A DNA stretch of 64,000 nt from Serinus canaria (Eukaryota > Chordata > Aves > Passeriformes > Fringillidae): contig NC_066315.1 in NCBI RefSeq assembly GCF_022539315.1, positions 100,111,990-100,175,989 on the forward strand, read 5' to 3'. The notes beneath the pieces were generated by a model. The model had not been told where the DNA came from. It made no database searches and was given only the letters and a program-made list of their open reading frames with translations. Positions 24,337-35,555 of the stretch are shown piece by piece. The stretch's first letter is position 1; every line of letters starts with the position of its first letter. The position numbers and the translations under genes are program-made.

Positions 24337-24927
24337 CTGTGGCTGCTCTGCCTGGCACTGTGTGATATTTAAACAGGGTTTCTATCTGGGTGCATATGGG
24401 CTATTTTAGATCAGGCTTTGTTTCTTCCTTCTTGAGGAAGGAAACCAGAGGATATCCAATGCTTTATTAAAAGCTTGGAGAAAGCAAGAGAAAAGCAACC
24501 TGGGAGCATGCAATAGAAAAGGCAAATTCCTGTTTAGCAGCCAAGGGAGCAGGACCTACAAGTGCAGTAGTGTGACTGCACCCATTGTTCTGAAGGGCTA
24601 CAGGTTTTTTTAGGTTACATTAAGAGTTAAGGTGGACACATAAGACAGTAGAAAAAGAGCTGGAGAAGAAATAAGTATTCAGAATGATTCAGTGAGAATG
24701 ATTCATCCTTCGATCCTGTGTTTCAAGTTGATAAAGTTCATGGTATGAGAAATCATTCACACCTTAGCTTCAAGATTTGTCTCAGGAATGTGCTGCACAA
24801 GTAGCAAGCCATGAAAGGGACCACCAAACATCTCTTCTTGCCTCTCCTGCAATGACAGGCACTTCCCAAGGCCAGTCCCACTGACTGCCATTTACAACTG
24901 TTATTAAAACAGAAATCTAATGAAAAT

Positions 24928-24968
24928 CTAGTTTTCTTCGTAGCATCTTCTGCTACGAAGAAAACTAG
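24928..24968. repeat. Perfect inverted repeat, 18-bp arms, 5-nt loop
   Basis: The left arm 24,928-24,945 (CTAGTTTTCTTCGTAGCA) is the exact reverse complement of the right arm 24,951-24,968, with loop TCTTC. Pairing stops abruptly at the next base on each side. Confidence 0.95.
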
Positions 24969-25598
24969 TTGGACGCTGCCTGATGAACAGGGAGACTGCA
25001 GACTTTCCTTTCCTTTTAAGAGAATAGGACTTTCTTTTCTTCTTTAGAATAACTGGAGGATATTCAGGTATGAAGGAAACTACCCCTCTTCAATGTGCAG
25101 AAATTACTGATATGCGTAACAAAATACACAAAAAGAAAACACTAACCCTGTATTAGTCCCAGGCTCTGGACTCACCAGATCATAAGCTCAAACCAGGATT
25201 GTTTATCTAGAGAGACACACATCACAGACAGAGCTCAGATGTATTGTGACCATCTCTTCCTGCCTCCCCTCACCAGCAAGATCACACACAATCATTTCCC
25301 TGGTGTGGGGGGCCACAAATGAACCTATGAGGATCCCCTCCTAGCATAAAGCTCTCAGTGCTGTGGTTCCAACCCAAACCTCCTTCAAAGGCTTTCATGA
25401 GGTCATATAATTTTTCAGAGGGAATCTGGTCGTAGTGTGAGGAACCCGACACCTCCACAGGGCCTGAGGGAGCCAGCTGTGCTGCATGTGCTGCATTGCT
25501 GGACACCAGCTAATGCCTGCTCTGCCACTTAGCATCTTGCCTTGCACGTTCAAATACAACAAACACACACATACACATGGACAGTGTGCATCTGTGCA

Positions 25599-25625
25599 TG
25601 TGTGTGTGTGTGTGTCTCTCTCTCT
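25599..25625. repeat. (TG)n(TC)n microsatellite
   Basis: Sixteen bases of TG repeat followed directly by TC repeat. Confidence 0.95.
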
Positions 25626-28600
25626 GTTTTTTAAGAGCACAATTTTGCTGTATTAGCTCTCATTAATATTTCAAGCTGTTGTCTCCTGCAGCTCGTGCTG
25701 GGGCAGAAGAGGAAGCTGCCAGCAGACACAGACGTGACCGTCAGACTCCGCAGCAAACATTCAGGGAAAGCACATTTTTAATGTTATGGCAGCAAGAGTG
25801 AGGTAATGCAGTTAAAATATTTATGAACCCTTTCAGCTGACATCTCCAAATACCTTGTAGAGCCCAAACTTTGGAGGTCAAGGCAGTGTATTAACTAGAT
25901 ATTCATCCAGCTGTAAAAAATTTTCCCTGTTTTAAACAATGCTGGGGACAGGAGGGAGGGAGAGAGGGGTGAATCACAGAGAGAAAAGAGAAAAGAGTTG
26001 TAAAGTTCATCACATATCAAAAGGAAACACATGGAACTTTTGGAAAAATTGAACTGTACCTTTCTCCTTTTCCCAGAGAGCCTTCTAAAGTTATCTTTTA
26101 AGGGTTCAAAATATTCTTCCTCAGAAAGGGTCACAAAATAAGGATGAACTCCAAATACTCCAGGCTTGATACAACACCATGTTACCTGGCCTGCAAAAAA
26201 GCAAGTGGGATCTGCAAAAGATGCCAATTTTTAATATTCTTATTCCATAGCTCACCATCATTTGAGCATGGTGCTTACAGCTGATAGCTTGAGACATGAG
26301 CAGCTGCTTGTGGTCTTGTTATACAAAGGGGAAGGGGAAAAAAAGAAAACAGATAAAGGAACAAATAGAGAAAAAACTTCAAGAAATGCTTCTATCTGCC
26401 AATTGCTCTGATGGACACATAAGCAAAGTAAATCACTTCAGATTGTTTCAATGGGGCCCCAAGAGGTCAAAAATCATCATTTTTGCATGGTTGGACACTG
26501 CTTGCTCTCTTCCTCTGTATGCCTACTGTGACCAAGGTGGCTTTCTCTGCTGGCCTCCATCCCTTGTCAGCAGGTTTTAGCTGTGCCACATCACAGATCC
26601 CCTTCCCTGTCCCCTAAAAATCTGCACAAGTTCCCAGCTGCCAGGGCTCTGACATAGACATCCCAATGCCAGCCAGCCCTGCCTCCTCCCCAGGTTCCAG
26701 CTAAAGTCCAGCCTCAAGCTCTCTCTTGCACAGGTAGGCTCCCACTCCTGCACTAGTACAAGGCACAGGGAGGCACCAAAGGCTCAACTTTGGAATGGCA
26801 CAATTGTACTCCCACCCCAATAAAAACCACAACAAAAAAACTAAGGAAAGCTCTAGCAGAGCTGAAAGTACTTCATTGCAAAACAAAATGACTGAAGGTT
26901 ATTTGTGAGCAAGGAGACTAAATGCATTTTCAGATGGCTTTTTGAATCATCCTACTATCTGATGTTTGTCTATCTGAGCTGTTTCTTTCACAGTACTCAG
27001 CAAGCCCATCTGGTGCTTAGCTCATGATGTATGGATTCAAAACATATCCTTAGTACTTTGTTGATGAAGTTATATTTCTCCTGCTTGTTTTGCTTAGACA
27101 AGACTCTACAGCCATTCCACCAGGTTTGTGGGATTTATGTAGCTATGTCAACTGCTTTCAGGTAAAAAAAAATCAAAAAACTTATTGGTGGTGGTCTTGT
27201 TTGGGGTCCAAAGGAGAGGAAGGGCACTGGTCTCCACTGGGGTTTCTGACAGACTTTGCTGTGCTGGAGCAAAAAGTGGATGCATTTCTCATTTTCCCTG
27301 CTCCAGCCATCCCTTTGCTTTTCAGCTGACCAAGCAGAGATCCAGACAGCCCCAGGTCTCCTTCCAAATACATCCAGGGAGGTGCTCCCTATGCTGAACA
27401 CTTTCCCACGTCTCCTGGGCAAAGCTAGAGTCACCAACCAAAGTGGCCAGCCCCTAACAGAGAGTGCCACCTTCCAGTGAGCTCTGTAGGGAACACCTCT
27501 GAACCAAATGTCCTGGCTGTAGCCTGGGGACCAATTTCAACATCTGCAGTCTAAAGCACAGTGCCTTTTTCCCTGTGGCCAGGCTTTTTGATACCCATGC
27601 ACTGAGCTCAAGCTCCTTGACATTAAATAAAGAGCAGGGCATGCAGAGCAGTGAAAAGAGCATTTTCCCAGCCAGCAGCCTCTGAGGGATACATTGGAGC
27701 ATTTCCCTGCAGCTCAGCACAGAGCACTGAGGTTTCCTCCACTTCCAGCTACAAGAGTATCAACTACAGGAATAAGGATGAAAGGATTTGGGGAAGCATG
27801 CTGTCTACACAACCAACTGAAAATGGCCAAACCTATCCTAGGGCTCAGTGACTCAGGAAAGAGCTTTTCTGCCTTTCAGGTCAGGAGCTGAATAAGTGCA
27901 AAGAAACTGACAGAGGAATTAACTTCTCTAAAAGGGATCTGTAGAGGATGTACCCATTTTGAAGTTTTTCCTTATTAGTCATGCACTGGCTCCCAAACAT
28001 GTAAATAGCTGTAAGCCTTCTTTACTACAACTTTTCATCTTGCAGTGTTAATATGGGTCACACAGGAAAGAGAAAACAAGAATTCTGTTTGCATTTGGGG
28101 CTGCAGTTCAACATGATATCTGGAAGATAAAAGAAAAACACACACATACACATACCTATTCTGATGGTCACTTGTTGAAGAGAAGCCTTAGTCATTTGGC
28201 AGCAGCCCAGAATGATTTAATACTTATTTTCATGCTTTCTATATGGTTGAGGACAAAGAAGAACATGCATGAAGAAGATCATGCATACCTGAACTGGGGC
28301 ATCTCTTTCCACTGAACCATGCAAGGGGCCAAAGTATTAAACAAGGGAGCTAAAGGATAAAGCTAAAGCTGTGCATGTGAATATATTCACCCAAATACAG
28401 TTCTCAGCCCTACTAGTTTTAGACATCTGGCGAAGTTTTCCATTATTCTCATTGTCCAACTTAAAGGTAAACACAGAGCAATGTGCGATTTCACTCATCT
28501 CAAATCACATTGGCACAATTTCTGGAATACTATGGCAACAGGTAATATGGAAAATTGATGCAAGGGTGACCAGACATGAGGGATTGTTAAAGAAAAACCA

Positions 28601-31299
28601 CCAGTTTTAACTCTGTGAAATAAAATCAAATGCAACCAGTGGTGTTTACAGAAATGTGTTTTCAGTTTCACCTGGCAACACCTACTTCCAAAACCATTCC
28701 TCTTTCACTATTACAAATTCATCTGGAAGGTCCACAAAACAGAGAGGTTAGCCAGCTCTCAGTGCACTGCATCTTGCTGCTGATTAGGAACTGAACCTTT
28801 TTGTTTCCCCTCATCAGTTTTCCCAGCCTGTACTTATGAAACCTATCAGGATGGATCCAAATAGATCAAGGACTGTTGTAGCTAATCAACAGCACGATTT
28901 GGCTGCATTTCACCAAGATTCAGACACTGTGACTCAGCCTGAGCCAACACTCTAGTTTATGACTTTGAAAACCTGCTTCCCATGGTTGAGTTTAACCTAC
29001 AGATGAAACCCACCCTTTTTTGCCTGTATAACTCCTAACTAACATAAGTGCCACAAAAACAAGGCAGCAGTAAAGAGGAAATCAGAGGAGGGAGAGTTTT
29101 AGAGAGGATGATTTAGGGATGGCTATTAGAGATGACAAATGCAGCTGCACCTACACATAGCAGACAAGGGCTCTACATTGCACCTGCTCCTTTTTAACCC
29201 AACACATGCTGTGCATGGAAGGGTGGTGTATCATTTTGCTGTGGCAGCAGATCACTGCTACAAAGGCTCCAAGACTGAGGGAAGGCACACCTCTGTCCCA
29301 AGTGCATCTGATTTTCACAAAGGCAGATACTACCAGATTCCGTCCTTTATGCCACTTAAAAAGCCATCCGTAAATGATTATGCTGTTGATATAACAATTA
29401 AAACATTTGCTTGCAGGCATTTATAGCCTCTTTCAATTTATAACGGAATAGTCAGATTGAGAAATTAGATTCACAGAAGTCAAAAAGTCCAAAGTATGGA
29501 TTCCCAAAGCAATTGTAACTTACATCCCATTTTCATATGAAATCAAAGGGAATTGGTTTGGATGTCAAGAGCAGTACCACCCAAGTTTTAATCTTTTAAA
29601 TCTTCTTTGGTTTTAAGTAGACTCTTTCAGCCAGTGGAATGGGAACTGATCTCTGAACCATGGTGCAAGCATCTGATTATTTCTGTTTCTGGAAAATATG
29701 CCTTTACCTTCCCCCTCTCTCACAAACAGTTACCAGCCAGTAAACAAGAGGGGCAAAGTTCCCAGTATCTGCTGCACAAGCCCATGCCCTCTGCACAGAA
29801 CCACGTCCTGCAGCTGCAGAGAAACAGTTAAAAAAAGGATCAGAAACCACACTGAGCCATTGTCAGTGAGTAAACCATTTCTGCTGGTACACTATTACAC
29901 AGCTGGCCCTCCATCATGTACACTTCCTGAAAAACATCCACACCAGGGGAAAAAAAAGAAACTCTCTACAGAAAGGATGGCTATGAGACATGACTGTACT
30001 GCATTTACTAAGAATGTTTTATCAAGCATAAAATCTGACTCCTTCCGGCAGTGGTCACTTGCACAAGTTTCCAGACTTTTACTATCAAGATTAAGTGCCA
30101 TTCAATTCCAAGCCATAGGAAATGTTTACCCTGATCAATCCAAAGATCTAAAACAGGGGTCACCACACATTCCCTATGACATCCTTCCTTCCACAAGCTC
30201 TCCTTCCACTTCTGGTGTTCTCTGGGCTCCTCAGTGGGATACAGCTTGTGGAGCAAACCTACACTTAATGCTGTTTCCTAACCCCAGATCTGGTCTCTGG
30301 AAGCAATATAAAACATTAAACAGTGTTAGGAAATAAGTAAGAATAGGCAGAGTTTTGGAGTGTTTAAGAGTTCCCATCTTCAACTGCCTAATATATAGCT
30401 TTAGAGAGGATGGAACCAGACTCTTCTCCAAGGTGCACAGTGATGGAACAAGAGGCAGCATTCACAAGTCCCAACACATATTCCCATTAGATATAAGAAA
30501 TATTTTTTTTTAACTACAAGGGATAAAGAAACTTGTGGGGTCTCTGTCCTTAGAAACGTTAAAGTGCAGCACCGTGCTGTGAAACTCTTCTACTTTGCTC
30601 TCCTTGACCACATCAGACTCTATTTTTAAAGATGTCTGAAACACACATGATCTCCTGGTTATTTCTTCAACCTTTGTTCCCGTGGAGAGTGCTGGTTGCA
30701 TTTAGGATGTAGCTATTACTTCTTCAATCCATCCGTGTGCTTATTACAGATGATAAAATATCTGAGGGTGGTTTGGAAATGGAGTTCCACTTCTGTCAAA
30801 AACAACGCTGGGGTGAAACTTTATTACTGACTAAATGCTTCAGGATTCAGCAACCAAAGCAGATGCTGCAGCCCACCCCAAAAGTTTTACAGGCACTGCT
30901 CTTTCTGACAGTCTTCTCATGCCTCTCCCTTCCTTTCCCCGTCCTTCATGAATATTGGCTTGGAAGGTGGGATGTGAAAAGAGGGAGCGGGAAAAAGTTA
31001 TTTTTGGCTGTCAACTTTTTATGGCATGCCTGTCCCATAAAACTCTTCAGAGCTGTGTATCTCACCCCAGGCCTGAAGGAAACCAGGTCTGAAATGGCAG
31101 AGAAATTTCTCTGTGAGACACAAGCTGTCCAGCTGCCAGCCAGTAGCAATAACGTCCCAAAGCACTGACCTGCTCAGGGCCTTGAGCCAGCAAAACGCAG
31201 GCAAGGAGAGCCCAGGGATATAAAGTGCTTATAAACCCACTGGATGCTAAAGCCCACATTCATCTCTGAGGTGAAATTCCCTCAACAGGAGCTTTCCTT

Positions 31300-31560
31300 G
31301 ACTTGAAAGGGCTGAGCTCAGCGCTTGCCCCGTGCAGGGCAGCAGTCTAGACACGCCGGCGTGGGCGGTGGGGAGGGGGCTGGCAGGGGGAGCTGCCTCC
31401 TGCTCTCTGCCAGGAGCCTCCTCCGCCCCTCCTCTGCACTGCCACCACAGCCAAAGCTGGGACACTCCTGTGCCTGCATGGCCCTTGTCTGAGCAGCCAG
31501 ACACAGCAGCACTACAGGGAACACGGGAGCCTCCTCAGAACTGACTCGGGGAGGGTGAAG
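31300..31560. other. GC-rich block, possible regulatory element
   Basis: A short GC-rich island in AT-leaning intergenic DNA. It has several CpG, a GGGCGG GC-box core near 31,365, and G-rich runs. TATAAA stands about 90 bp to the left (31,217-31,222). There is no coding evidence; it could be an enhancer or the promoter of a non-coding transcript. Confidence 0.3.
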
Positions 31561-33083
31561 TATAATTAACTAGGTGCCATGATTGCATAGCACATCAAGA
31601 ATTGTCTCTCTCTTCATATCTTCAGTGCCCGTCAAAAGCAAGATCAAGACTCCTAAAAAGTTCTTTGGAGGCTGTTATGGCACTGATTCTCAACACATTG
31701 TTTAAAAGCTTGAAGGCTGTTTACTTAAAGTATCTAACACAGGTGGAAGACCTTGAAAAGAAATGGATTTTAGGGAGCAGGTCCATGATGTAATTTGTCC
31801 TTTTTTAGTTATTTTTTTCTTTTTTTTCAAACAGAGCCATTCATGTTAACTGAATTAGCACATATGCCTCTCCAGACACCATTCAGCACCTAATCAAGTG
31901 GTAGGATTATAAATACCATGTGCTGCAGCAGTGTCTGAACCTCAGTTGTTGAAGGTTAGATTGTCTTTATAGCTTTGCACCACTGGGACCAAAAAAATTG
32001 CATCAGGTAAGCAGTGATTTCATCGCATCAGGCAAATGCCACACAGAAAATAAAGTTTACAGAAAATGTGGAACTTGTGAGTCATGCAAAACAACCTTTC
32101 TGCTCTGCTACTTCAGTAACATACGGCAGAAGTTACTTCTGAACTGCTGAATTACAAGTGAAATGAAGAGGTAGCATTTGAAGGTAAGCAGATCCCTGCC
32201 TAGGTAAAGCTGGGAGGCAGATACAGCCTCTCCAAACTAGAGATCAACTTTCCTAATTGAATGAGTAGGAGATGTTAGAGGGAGGCAAAGGGAAAGATGG
32301 ATATGGATTTCACCTGTGATGGCTGCATGCTTTTGAAATAACCTTGACAGAATAATTAAATGTAATTTAGAGAGGGAAATGATTGTTTATAGATGTATTA
32401 CAATAACAAGGGAAAAAGCAGATCTTCAGCATTCTGAAGATAGGCAACTCCCCCAAAGAGGAATGAATGAGCAACAAGGAAAGTAGACATTGCTGGATGA
32501 TGTGTCTCTTTATTTTCAAGTGGATCCCAGAGATCACCTAGCTGAGTTAAGAATCACTCCCTGGATTTCTAGGACCTTAACAAAAAGGCTGGGACTGACA
32601 AGAGATGCCCAGATCTCCTTTTTGGACAAGCATTTTTCCAGGGCTAGTAGAGGCAGTTAGTTGCCCACTCTCCTGGCTTACTTAACTTTCAGGCTTCCTC
32701 TCAGAGCCAACAAGTCTGTGCAGCCAGATCATGCCCTGACTGAGATAAAAAAAGATCAGAAGGGCTCATGTGAAGGTGAAATAGTAGAGCTGCTCCTAGC
32801 TAAAGCCAACTGGACAGGTTAGCCCAATGCCTGCATAAAGCAATCAGCATTGTCTTGCAGGGAGCACAGGGAAAGTGATCCAAGCACCAGCCAGACCTTC
32901 CCATAAAACACACCAATCAATGGGAGCGTGAGACATGCACACACAGAAGGAAAGACAAAGAAAGGGTGGAGGAATGGAATCAGCCAAGATCAGAAGGCAA
33001 TGGCACAAACCAGTACTTTCGAAAGGCAAAAAATGAATGCAGATTTAAGAAGGCTATGAAGAGACTTTGTTTTGGAAGTCCTG

Positions 33084-33420
33084 TCATAGAATCATAAAAC
33101 CAGTTAGTTTGGAAAAGACCTTTACTATTGTCGAGTCCAACCATTAACCCAGAGCTGCCAAATCCACCACTAAACCATGTCCCCAGGGGCTATATCTACA
33201 CATTGTTTTGAACACTTCCAGGGATGATGACTCCACCACTTCCTTGGGCATCCTATTCCAATGCCTGACAACCCAAATTTTTCCTAATATCCAATCTAAG
33301 CTTCCTCTGGCACAACTTGAGGCTGTTTTCTCTTGTCCTGTCACTTGTTACCTGGGAGAAGAGACTGACCCCCAGCTCACCACAACCTTCTTTCAGGTAG
33401 TTGAAAATACAAGCACCTCT
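33084..33420 (-). mobile_element. CR1 LINE, 3' end fragment (reverse)
   Basis: Reverse complement of a CR1 tail. It starts 'catagaatcataaaaccag' on the plus strand and continues through 'gagtccaaccattaaccca', 'actccaccacttccttggg' and 'ccaatgcctgacaaccc'. It is 5'-truncated, and the open frames across it are not host genes. Confidence 0.9.
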
Positions 33421-34929
33421 GAAGAAGTTGCATTGTACAGTCTGGTAATTGATATTGCAGTGACTTTTAGCCCATGAACTTCTGTATTTTGGATCTCTCT
33501 CCACTGTCAGGTACTACTTTGCACATTTTCACATTCCAGCAGCTGTTATATTTTCTTTAGCATTCAGCCTTCTTCAGCTTTCATCACCAGGATCTGTAGT
33601 CTGTTTTAGAGCTGATCTGGCAGAGAAATCCACAATGAAAAACTTTGTGCAAGAGCGCCCTAAGATCTCCAGGTCTTATGAGTTTGGAAGACTTCCAGCC
33701 CTCTCCCAGGGATTTCCCAGTTCACACTCAAAGAATTTTCAGACAATTGGACAGACATTAAATAAAATTTAACTCCCTAAATCCCCAGGGGCTGGAATAG
33801 AAAGGGAAAAATATATATAGGTTTAGGCTGATGAATAATTATACAACATAGAGAGAAGAGCCCTGGAGGAATAGTGGAATTTGCTGCTGTCACAGCAGGA
33901 TGGCTGACTCCAGCTCAGCTGTGGTCATAAGCAGCTTGCTGGGCCTCAAGGTGCTTACAGGAGAAAACCACAACACTTGCTGTAGGAACCTTGAGCTCTC
34001 AGATAAATTGGAGGGGTAGTGGGGAAGTGTCACTTCAGATTTAAATCTCACTTCTGAGGGAAGAAGTGTTAACAGCAGTCTTAATTAGGAAAAAAGGCAA
34101 CTATATGAGAGCCTTCAGCAGTGAAATCCCCCTCCAACGAGTTGCCTTTGTAGCAGAGTCTGTGCAATCTCCCCCATTAGATTCTGTATGTAGCCACCAG
34201 GAAACAAGAAGATTCACAGCCATGTAGCACAGCTGGTAAAAAAAAACATTTAAAACTTACTCATATGCGTCATCCCATGGCATATAGGAGTGATCCTCCA
34301 TTAAGTAATTGTTGTATCAGCTAATGCAATGCATATATTTGTATATTTTACATATAACCACATACATTGAATAGATACTGTGCATAGATTCATTACATTA
34401 GCAGGTTAACAGTATTGGGGTTTTTTTTCAGCAAAAGCAGACCCTTAAGAATTTGTGATTAAAAGAAACCAAACTCAGATGCTCCCCCAAGGCAGATTGC
34501 TTAGGACATACTTAAGAATATCATGGATGGGCTGAGTCTACTTGGTACCTGGCACCTTTTTTTGGGAGAATCCCAAACAGGAGCATTTCAGAGCAGTCCC
34601 TGCTCCAGGGTCCCATGTCAGCAGCAGCTAGCCAACAGCTGGTTCTACCCAGACCAGGAAAGCAAGATCCAGGTAATGCACTGAAAGATTGCAAGCTTGC
34701 AGAGTCCCACATCTGCTACTTTTCCAAAAGATGCAGATACCACAGAGATACAGAATCTTCACTGCAAAGAGTCAGTATCCAAGGTCAACTTGGACACACT
34801 CAGTCTTCACAGGAAAGATTCAGTCTCCAAGTTGTTCTAGATTGCAAGGCAAGATGTATTCTATTACCATCCATATGGTAGTTGTCTGGTGTCAAGCTGA
34901 CTTTATCTCTCTCCCTGAGTGATCAAAAT

Positions 34930-35555
34930 CACCCCTCCCTCAGCAGGGGACATCTGCTGATAACAGGCTATTGAATGTCACTGCATGACTGACAAGAACT
35001 ATAGCATCCCATTGTGAGATGCTCTGCCCAGAGGGAGGAGCCAAGCATTGCTACCCAGATATAATCTGGAGATTCTGAAACACCAGCACAGCTTTTCTCC
35101 ACTAGATTTCCCAGAGGAACAGCAGCTGCTTCTAATTCCATGGATCTGTGGAGGAAGAATATACCCTTTCTCTACAGGACCCCCCTGCTCCAACAGAACC
35201 ACACCTGACACTTCAGGAAGACTGCAGCCACTTTTCCAACTGGACTTCTACCAAAACCCTGACCAACAGGGTGTCAGGTTGAGTTCTGACTCTGTCAGTG
35301 TTGTTACTAGAACAACAGTGCATGTTGTATTGTAAATAAAACACGTATTGCATTGTTTTGTTTTATCCTTTTATTTTTTCCCCCCTTCCCTATTAAAGAA
35401 CTGTTATTTCCTGCTCCCATATTTTTTGCCTGAGAGCCGCTTAATTTAAAATTCATAGCAATTAGGAGGGGTGGAGAGGGTTTGCATTCTCCATTTCAGG
35501 GGAGGCTCCTGCCTTCTTTAGCAGGCACCTGTCTTTCCAAACCAAGACACAAGGT
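34930..35555 (+). mobile_element. Probable solo LTR of an avian endogenous retrovirus
   Basis: The text matches a long-terminal-repeat family I remember from bird genomes. Landmarks are 'cagagggaggagccaagc' (35,031), 'tataatctggagattctgaa' (35,060), 'caacagggtgtcaggttga' (35,264), a poly(A)-signal-like 'attaaagaactgttattt' (35,392), and the end 'ggaggctcctgccttcttta' with 'ccaaaccaagacaca'. No gag, pol or env reading frame is seen on either side, so it looks like a solo LTR. The exact ends and target-site duplication were not resolved. Confidence 0.55.

Larger units (their letters stand above)
23921..33083. other. Intergenic DNA between PIEZO2 and NAPG, left half
   Basis: No exon, RNA gene or recognisable transposon seen apart from the items listed separately (hairpin, microsatellites, GC-rich block, a 212-codon open frame). 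Base composition is ordinary and AT-leaning except at about 31,300-31,560. Confidence 0.6.

Noticed and set aside
33208..33504. Open frames on both strands
   Set aside because: They lie largely in the reverse CR1 fragment.
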